Assembly: GCA_022794295.1 (NCBI GenBank)
Contig: JAAWEO010000027.1
Span: 1-17,898, forward strand
From: Angelakisella sp.
GTDB lineage: Bacteria > Bacillota > Clostridia > Oscillospirales > Ruminococcaceae
DNA: 17,898 nucleotides
Reading direction: 5' to 3'
Part shown: one piece after another, positions 12,702 through 17,898 of the stretch
Layout: every line of letters begins with the position of its first letter
Position numbering within the stretch: the stretch's first letter is position 1
The notes under the pieces: model-generated
What the model was told of the DNA's origin: nothing
What the model saw: only the letters and a program-made list of their open reading frames with translations
The model's database searches: none
Program-made: the position numbers and the translations under genes

Positions 12702-14201
12702 CTACCGAACCGTTTCCACAAACCGCAGGAAGGCCTCCCGGCCCTCCGGGGTGCACTTGTAGACCCCGGCGTGCTCCAGCACCTGGGCAAAGACCCTGCC
12801 CACCTCCTGCTGAAGGATTTCCATAGCGTTCTCCGCCGTGAAGGTGTGGCGCCCCTGCAGCTCCTCCCCCCAGTCTGCGTGCTTGGCGGTCTCCTCCCGG
12901 GCCCGGAGGTCCTCCCCCTTTACCAGGGCCTCGGACAGGGCAGCTAGCTCCCCCTTGAGGCGGGCGGGGAGCACCGCCAGGCCCATCACCTCGATAAGAC
13001 CGATGTTTTCCTTTTTGATGTGGTGGAGCTCCTGGTGGGGATGGTAGACCCCCAGGGGGTACTCCGGGGTGGTCAGATTGTTGCGGAGCACCAGGTCCAG
13101 CTCATAGTCGGTCCCCCGCCGCCGTGCGATGGGGGTAATGGTGTTGTGGGGCTCCCCCTCTGTTTCGGCATAGATGCAGGCGGCCTCGTCGGTGTATCCC
13201 CGCCAGGCGGTAAGGATGCGGTCGGCCAGCTCCACCAGCTGCTCGCGGTTCGCCCCGGTGAGGCGCAGCACCGACATGGGCCACCGGACGATCCCCGCCT
13301 TTACCTCCGGGAAGCCGGGGAAGGAAAGCTCCCGTTCGATGGGGGCCTTCTCCATGGCAAAGGTGTACCGCCCCCCCTGGAAGTGGTCGTGGCTGAGGAT
13401 GGACCCCCCCACAATGGGCAGGTCGGCGTTGCTCCCCACAAAGTAGTGGGGGAACCGGGTGACAAAGTCCAGCTCCTTCCGGAAGGTGGACCGGTCGATC
13501 CTCATGGGGATGTGCTCCCCGTTGAAGACGATGCAGTGCTCATTGTAGTAGACATAGGGGGAGTACTGGAAGAACCAGTCCTGTCCGTCGATCACAATGG
13601 GGATGACCCGCAGGTTTTGCCGGGCGGGGTGGTTCATGTGCCCGGGGTAGCCCTCGTTTTCCCGGCAGAGCTGGCACTTGGGGTAGCCGCTCTGGGGGGC
13701 TTTTTTCGCGGCGGCAATGGCCCGGGGGTCCTTTTCCGGCTTGGAGAGGTTGATGGTGATGTCCAGCTCCCCGTACCCGGTGGGGGCCACCCACTTCCGG
13801 TCCTTTGCTATGCGGTCCCGGCGGATGTAGTTGGTATCCTGGCTGAAGGCGTAGTACCAGCCGGTGGCAGCCTCCGGGGAGGCGGCATACCGCTCCCGAA
13901 ACTCCCGGATCACCTGGGAGGGCCGGGCGGTGAGCAGCCCCATCAGGCCGGTGTCAAACAGGTCCCGGCTGGTGATATCCTCCCCACAGAGGCCCTGCTC
14001 CACAGCATAGCCGGTGAGGGCCTCCAGCAGCTGGTGGAGGGGGGCCCGGAGGGGCTCCGCTGGGGGGACGAACTCCCTGGCCCCCATGGCGGCCAGCAGG
14101 CTGTTTACCGCCCAGGCTTCATCCTCCGGGGCGATCAGCTGTTTTTCCAGGGCATAGTCCGCCAGGGCGGCAATATACCGGGAAAGCTCTGTCGTTGTCA
14201 T
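12702..14201 (-). CDS. galT: UDP-glucose--hexose-1-phosphate uridylyltransferase, class II
   Basis: GalT transfers UMP from UDP-glucose to galactose-1-phosphate, giving UDP-galactose and glucose-1-phosphate, in the cytoplasm. At 499 residues it is the long class II form found in Firmicutes, not the roughly 350-residue class I enzyme of E. coli. A helical N-terminal part (1-130) precedes the transferase core. CQLCREN (176-182) is a possible metal site, followed by YYNEHCIVFNGEH, and GGSILSHDHFQGG (265-277) is the histidine-rich active-site segment replacing the class I HPH motif. ATG 14201 has AGGGGGA upstream. It lies 13 bases after galK and 13 bases before galM, so the three are co-transcribed and probably translationally linked. 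Confidence 0.96.
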   Translation of the reverse strand: MTTTELSRYIAALADYALEKQLIAPEDEAWAVNSLLAAMGAREFVPPAEPLRAPLHQLLEALTGYAVEQGLCGEDITSRDLFDTGLMGLLTARPSQVIREFRERYAASPEAATGWYYAFSQDTNYIRRDRIAKDRKWVAPTGYGELDITINLSKPEKDPRAIAAAKKAPQSGYPKCQLCRENEGYPGHMNHPARQNLRVIPIVIDGQDWFFQYSPYVYYNEHCIVFNGEHIPMRIDRSTFRKELDFVTRFPHYFVGSNADLPIVGGSILSHDHFQGGRYTFAMEKAPIERELSFPGFPEVKAGIVRWPMSVLRLTGANREQLVELADRILTAWRGYTDEAACIYAETEGEPHNTITPIARRRGTDYELDLVLRNNLTTPEYPLGVYHPHQELHHIKKENIGLIEVMGLAVLPARLKGELAALSEALVKGEDLRAREETAKHADWGEELQGRHTFTAENAMEILQQEVGRVFAQVLEHAGVYKCTPEGREAFLRFVETVR

Positions 14202-14214
14202 GATTGTTTCCCCC

Positions 14215-15489
14215 TTATCCGATCTTTACACCGCCCACCGGGCGGATGGTCACCACATGACAGCTGCCCTCCCCCAGGACAGCCTCCACTCCTTTGCGGA
14301 AGGCCTCCAGCTTTGCCAGGGGGACAAAGGCCTGGGCTGTGCCCCCAAAGCCTCCCCCGTGGACCCGGATGGCACCCTCCCCCTCCAGAAGGCGCTCCCC
14401 CAGGGCGATGGTGAAAAGCAGCTCCTGCTTCCCGGTCTGGCCGGTGGGCACCACGTTTTGTAAGTACAGGGCGGAGGAACAGCCCGACTGGCGCACCAGC
14501 TCCAAAAAGCGGGGGAAGTCCCCCTCCCGGAGGGCCTGGGCCTCGGCGGCGGCCCGGCGGTTCTCGGCGTACACATGGAAGGCCCGGAGGACCCCGCGGT
14601 CCCCGGCGGCGGCCCGGACCCTGGGGAGCTGCGCCAGGAACTCCTCCTCGGGCACCTCCCGGAGGACCTTTTTCCCGAAGCAGCCGCAGACAGCGGCCAG
14701 TTCCCTGGTGATGGAGGCGTATTCATCTGTAAGGTCGGCGTGGTCCGCCCCGGAATCGATGATGCACATGGCGTACCCGTTGGCCGAAAGATCCAGGGCG
14801 ATCTCCTCCACCACCGGAGCGGCGGTGTCGGCAAAGTCGATGGCAACCACCCCGCCCACGGCGGAGGCGGTTTGGTCCATAAGACCGCAGGGCTTGCCGA
14901 AGTAGACATTTTCGGCGTACTGGCCGATCTGGGCGATCTCCACCGGGGTGCGCTTTCCCTCACAGAAAAGATGGTCCAGCATCGTCCCCACCAGCACCTC
15001 AAAGGCGGCGGAGGAGCTCAGGCCGCTTCCCCCGGGCACCGAGGAGATCAGGGCGGCGTCCAGCCCCCGGTCCCCCAGGGGACAGCCCAGCCGGGCCATC
15101 CGGGCGGCCACCCCCCGGATCAGGGCGGCGGAGGTGTTCCGTTCCTCCTCCTTGGGCTCCAGCTCCCGAAGGTCAACGGTGATCATGGGGTAGCCCTCTG
15201 ACTGGAAGCGGACAACGCCGGTGTGGTTCACGGCGGCGGCAGCCAGAATATCCAGGTCCACCCCCGCGGCCAGCACCCGGCCCCGCTGGTGGTCGGTGTG
15301 GTTCCCCCCAATCTCGGTGCGCCCCGGGGCGCTGAACAGGGTCTCCGGGGCCTTCCCGAAGGCCCTTTCAAAGGCCTCTGTCACCTTGCGGCACCGTGCA
15401 CGGGCCCCTGCCAGGTCCTCCCCGTACAGCAGGCCCAGGGTCTTGTCCAGGTCCCCCCGGTCCAGCCGGGCTTTCAGCTCCAATTCCAT
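14215..15489 (-). CDS. galK: galactokinase (GHMP kinase family)
   Basis: GalK phosphorylates alpha-D-galactose with ATP to galactose-1-phosphate. The 424-residue protein shows the three GHMP regions: APGRTEIGGNHTDH (54-67) for sugar binding, the ATP loop PGGSGLSSSAA (152-162), and GGGFGGT (378-384) near the C-terminus. D205 in CGLMDQ is the expected catalytic aspartate. The signature has TEIGGNHTDH where E. coli GalK has an IGEHTDY-type sequence; this variant is common in Firmicute galactokinases, so galactose remains the likeliest substrate given the neighbours. ATG 15489 has AAAGGGAG about 10 bases upstream; the open frame back to 15579 overlaps the preceding gene and is not used. It follows the binding-protein gene by 38 bases without a visible promoter. 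Confidence 0.94.
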   Translation of the reverse strand: MELELKARLDRGDLDKTLGLLYGEDLAGARARCRKVTEAFERAFGKAPETLFSAPGRTEIGGNHTDHQRGRVLAAGVDLDILAAAAVNHTGVVRFQSEGYPMITVDLRELEPKEEERNTSAALIRGVAARMARLGCPLGDRGLDAALISSVPGGSGLSSSAAFEVLVGTMLDHLFCEGKRTPVEIAQIGQYAENVYFGKPCGLMDQTASAVGGVVAIDFADTAAPVVEEIALDLSANGYAMCIIDSGADHADLTDEYASITRELAAVCGCFGKKVLREVPEEEFLAQLPRVRAAAGDRGVLRAFHVYAENRRAAAEAQALREGDFPRFLELVRQSGCSSALYLQNVVPTGQTGKQELLFTIALGERLLEGEGAIRVHGGGFGGTAQAFVPLAKLEAFRKGVEAVLGEGSCHVVTIRPVGGVKIG

Positions 15490-15527
15490 GCTTCCATACT
15501 CCCTTTCCGGTAAAATGCTTCTTCTGT

Positions 15528-16562
15528 TTATTCGGGTAAAAAGCCGGCCAGGTTCTCCCTGGTGACGGCGGTGTACCACAGCCAGACATAGTGCCCGTCG
15601 GTGATCCTTTCCGGGGAGGGCTCCGCCCCGGAGGCCAGGTCACAGCACAGCTCCAGCATCCGCTCCGCCTGGCCCCTGGCGTCGTTCTGCACCGTACCCT
15701 TCAGGGTCCCCTCCGCCACCGCCGCCAGGGCGGGGGGCGTGGCGTCCACCCCTACAATAAAGGGCATCTCCTCCGGGGGGAGACGTTCCTCCAGCCAGGC
15801 ATCAATGGCTCCCAGGGCCATGTCATCGTTGTTGGCGAACACCACCTCAATGGGCTTTTCCAGCTCCTCCAGCCACTGCTGCATCCGCATTTTTGCCTGT
15901 CCCCGCTGCCAGTCGGCGTTGTTGTTGGCCAGCTTTTCCACCGGCACCCCGGCAGAGACCAGGGTCCGGATGCTGTACTCGGTGCGCATCAGGGCATCCT
16001 GGTGCCCCTGCTCCCCCTCCAGCATCACATACTGCAAAATGCCATCCCCGTTGCGGTCCAGCTCCTCCCGGGAAAAGCGCCAGGCGTCGAGCACCAGCTC
16101 CCCCTGGAGGGTCCCCGCCCGGTCCGCCCGGGAGCCCACATAATAGGCCCGCTCCCAGCGGTTCAGGTCCTCCTCCACTGGCTCCCGGTTGAAGAAGATA
16201 ATGGGCACCCCCGCGGCCTGGGCCTTGTCAATGAGCACCGCGGCTGCGGTCCGGTCCACAATGTTCACACAGATGACATCGCAGTCCCGGTCCAGGAAGC
16301 GGTCCACCTGCTCGTTCTGCACCGACTGGTTCCCCCGCCCGTCCACCGTGCTCAGGTTGATCTTCACCCCCCGGGCTTCTTCCTCCACCATAGCCAGCTG
16401 CTGGAGCTGCTGGGCCACAGTGGAGATGAAGGTATCCTCCTGGAGATAGAGGGCCACCCCGATACGGATGGTCCGGGGCTCCTCCTCCCGGGCACAGGCG
16501 GAAAGGAGCATCAGGGCCAGAGCCGCCAGACAGTATACCGCCGGGCATTTGGGTCGTTTCAT
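15528..16562 (-). CDS. mglB: galactose/glucose-binding lipoprotein, MglB-like
   Basis: This 344-residue extracytoplasmic sugar-binding protein has a lipoprotein signal with lipobox LSAC (20-23), so C23 would be lipidated and hold it on the outer face of the membrane. Mature features match galactose/glucose-binding protein: FFNREP (123-128), the calcium loop D169-R-N171-G-D173-G-I-L-Q177 (compare DLNKDGQIQ in E. coli MglB), and FANNDDMALGAIDA in the second lobe. Ligand is probably galactose or glucose, supported by galK, galT and galM just downstream. AGGAGGAG before ATG 16562 is a strong ribosome site and the gap to the previous gene is 11 bases. No ABC ATPase or permease genes follow, unlike mglBAC, so it may feed a distant transporter or act with the sensor kinase upstream. 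Confidence 0.9.
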   Translation of the reverse strand: MKRPKCPAVYCLAALALMLLSACAREEEPRTIRIGVALYLQEDTFISTVAQQLQQLAMVEEEARGVKINLSTVDGRGNQSVQNEQVDRFLDRDCDVICVNIVDRTAAAVLIDKAQAAGVPIIFFNREPVEEDLNRWERAYYVGSRADRAGTLQGELVLDAWRFSREELDRNGDGILQYVMLEGEQGHQDALMRTEYSIRTLVSAGVPVEKLANNNADWQRGQAKMRMQQWLEELEKPIEVVFANNDDMALGAIDAWLEERLPPEEMPFIVGVDATPPALAAVAEGTLKGTVQNDARGQAERMLELCCDLASGAEPSPERITDGHYVWLWYTAVTRENLAGFLPE

Positions 16563-16573
16563 GGCCTCTCCTC

Positions 16574-17539
16574 CTATCTGGTCATGGGGAACAGCAGCTT
16601 CTGATACTCCGGCTCGTACAGGTTTTCCTTGCGCACGGTAAAAAAGGTGAGCTCCCCCCGGTCCTTCACCGGTCTGCCCCGGGCCAGGGCGGCGGCCTGC
16701 TCCACCGCAAGATACCCGGCCGAAAAATCGTTTTGGGCCACGGCGGCGGTGATGGTCCCCCGCTCCAGACCGGCAATGACCCCGGTGGTGCTGCCCATGC
16801 CGTAAAGAAGGGGCGGTGTTTCCAGGAAGGAAAAGCAGGCAGAGGCTTCCTCCAGGGCGGAGGCCTCAAAGACCACCACTCCCTTGATCCCGCCCTCCGC
16901 CAGCTCCGTTTCCAGAAGGATGGTCAGGGCGGTGTCTGTGTCCGGGCCGCAGCGCCGGGTCACCCGCCCCTGCTCCCGAAGAAGGGCCTCCGCAGCCAGA
17001 AGCCGCTCCCGGACCCCGTTGTCCCCAGGGGCGCTGTCCAGCAGCAGCACCGTCTCCCCCTCCCGGACCCCATTGAGGGCGGCCCGGGCAGCGGCCTGTC
17101 CCAGGGCGGTGTTATCCACCCCCACAAAGCCGCCGGCACCCTTCCCGGTCATATCGGTCTCCAGGGTCACCAGGGCGGCCCGGGCAGCGGCATTGGATAC
17201 CTCCTCCCCCAGGGCCACCCGGTCGGCAGGAAGGAGCAGAATGGCCTGGGCGCCGCTTTCCACCTCGCGGCGCAAAAGCTGACGCTGGCTCTCCCCGTCC
17301 CCCGGGGCGGCGGGCAGGAGAAAGCGCAGCTCCACATTCAGGTCGGCGGCGGCCTGCTCCATCCCCTGGCGGAGGTTGGCCCCGGGGCCCTTCCCCTCCT
17401 CCCGGGTGATCACCGTCACCTCCAGAAGGGCCGGCCGCTGGTGCCCCCGCCGGGGAAAGAGAATGAGCAGGATCAAGAGAAGGAGCAGGATGCCCAGGGC
17501 CAGAAGGACCAGCATCCACTTTCCCGCTTTTTCCCTCAC
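16574..17539 (-). CDS. membrane-anchored periplasmic-binding-protein-like sugar sensor
   Basis: This 321-residue protein has one hydrophobic helix (about 8-28) after a short basic start and no lipobox or signal-peptidase I site, so it should remain a signal anchor with its bulk outside. Residues 38-321 form a type I periplasmic sugar-binding fold. The first lobe opens with LEVTVIT and GANLRQGMEQAAADLN. GGFVGVDNTALGQAAARAAL (136-155) and GVIAGLERGTITAAVAQND mark the ligand cleft and hinge regions. The GTG at 17539 overlaps the kinase stop in a GTGA tetranucleotide, with AAGGGGGG upstream, so it is translationally coupled to the kinase. The arrangement recalls XylFII of Clostridium, an anchored binding protein that presents sugar to a LytS-type kinase. 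A galactose ligand is an inference from the operon. Confidence 0.85.
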   Translation of the reverse strand: MREKAGKWMLVLLALGILLLLLILLILFPRRGHQRPALLEVTVITREEGKGPGANLRQGMEQAAADLNVELRFLLPAAPGDGESQRQLLRREVESGAQAILLLPADRVALGEEVSNAAARAALVTLETDMTGKGAGGFVGVDNTALGQAAARAALNGVREGETVLLLDSAPGDNGVRERLLAAEALLREQGRVTRRCGPDTDTALTILLETELAEGGIKGVVVFEASALEEASACFSFLETPPLLYGMGSTTGVIAGLERGTITAAVAQNDFSAGYLAVEQAAALARGRPVKDRGELTFFTVRKENLYEPEYQKLLFPMTR

Positions 17540-17898
17540 GGCTCGTTCCCCCCTTCTTTGACCCCGTCCTTTCCCAGAACAGGCAGGCGGATGCGCACCC
17601 CGGTCCCCGCATCCGGCTCGCTTTGGATGGTCAGGCCGTACTCCGGCCCGAAAGCCAGCTGGATGCGCAGGTGGACATTCCGCAGACCGATGCCGGAGCC
17701 CTTCGTGCCGGGGGCGGCGTACTCCCCGGCGGGGTCCAGAAGGCGCTCCACCACCTCCGGGGGCATTCCCGGGCCGTTGTCCGCGACCTGGATGATCACG
17801 TCCTCCCCCTCCCGGAAGGCCCGGATCCGGATCTCCCCGTCCCCGTCGGCAAAGTCCATGCCGTGGTAGATGGCGTTTTCCAAAATGGGCTGGACGAT
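17536..17898 (-). CDS. sensor histidine kinase, C-terminal ATPase domain (partial)
   Basis: Only the last 120 residues are in the window; the gene continues beyond 17898. They form the ATP-binding domain of a YesM/LytS-type two-component kinase. IVQPILENAIYHG is the N box, with Mg-ATP-binding asparagine. DNGPGM is the G1 box, and KGSGIGLRNVHLRIQLAFG is the G2 box plus the typical following helix. The kinase would autophosphorylate on a histidine in the missing part and pass the phosphate to a response regulator, probably AraC/YesN type, expected upstream. Its stop overlaps the start of the anchored binding protein by four bases, which ties the two products together. TTG at 17883 is not a start: the frame is open to the edge and the N-box sequence continues across it. 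Confidence 0.93.
   Translation of the reverse strand: MVQPILENAIYHGMDFADGDGEIRIRAFREGEDVIIQVADNGPGMPPEVVERLLDPAGEYAAPGTKGSGIGLRNVHLRIQLAFGPEYGLTIQSEPDAGTGVRIRLPVLGKDGVKEGGNEP

Noticed and set aside
13020..14414. Open frame of 464 codons antisense to galT and the end of galK
   Set aside because: It crosses two well-supported genes, and its product is Gly/Pro/Val-rich with no motif; typical of the strand opposite GC-rich coding DNA.
16733..17869. Open frame of 378 codons antisense to the anchored binding protein and kinase
   Set aside because: Low-complexity Gly/Pro/Gln/Arg translation over two recognisable genes.

Overview
The window looks like the chromosome of a GC-rich, anaerobic Firmicute of the Clostridia, most like gut Oscillospiraceae (Flavonifractor / Intestinimonas / Lawsonibacter type). 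The reasons are strong AGGAGG-type ribosome binding sites, sigma-A promoters with AT-rich intergenic gaps between GC-rich genes, a class II GalT, a rubredoxin-first ('reverse') rubrerythrin, and a YesM/LytS-type sensor kinase beside sugar-binding proteins. The genus is an inference from gene content. There is no rRNA, tRNA, CRISPR array, transposase or prophage gene.

Layout. Positions 1-919 hold a small SHOCT-domain membrane protein (minus strand) flanked by two non-coding stretches full of inverted repeats, including a tandem 31-base hairpin repeat that abuts the murC stop. murC (920-2284, minus) shares a divergent promoter region with a rightward three-gene unit (2490-4997): an exported repeat protein, a papain/C39-like Cys-His protein, and an acidic protein of unknown function. 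A cation:proton antiporter (5166-6431, plus) and glutamine-dependent NAD+ synthetase (6581-8494, minus) converge on a 20-bp bidirectional terminator. NadE is divergent from an endonuclease/exonuclease/phosphatase-fold hydrolase (8645-9445, plus).

Next come a 29-residue Gln/Asn/Lys-rich microprotein (9586-9675, minus) behind a sigma-G-like promoter, then a reverse rubrerythrin (9909-10454, plus) with a strong promoter and a Fur/PerR-like operator over its transcription start. A HAD-IIA phosphatase (10698-11489, minus) follows with its own promoter.

The right third (11675-17898, all minus) is a galactose sensing and utilisation operon. In transcription order it encodes a sensor histidine kinase (cut by the window edge), a membrane-anchored sugar-binding protein overlapping the kinase by four bases, an MglB-like lipoprotein with a calcium loop, galK, galT and galM, ending in an intrinsic terminator. 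No ABC permease or ATPase lies among them, so the two binding proteins may serve sensing rather than, or as well as, transport. Sugar detected outside the cell would raise expression of the Leloir enzymes GalM, GalK and GalT. galE, the response regulator and a transporter must lie elsewhere.

The most unusual parts are the kinase/double-binding-protein arrangement, the microprotein with spore-type promoter, the 2490-4997 cassette, and the structured non-coding DNA around the SHOCT gene.
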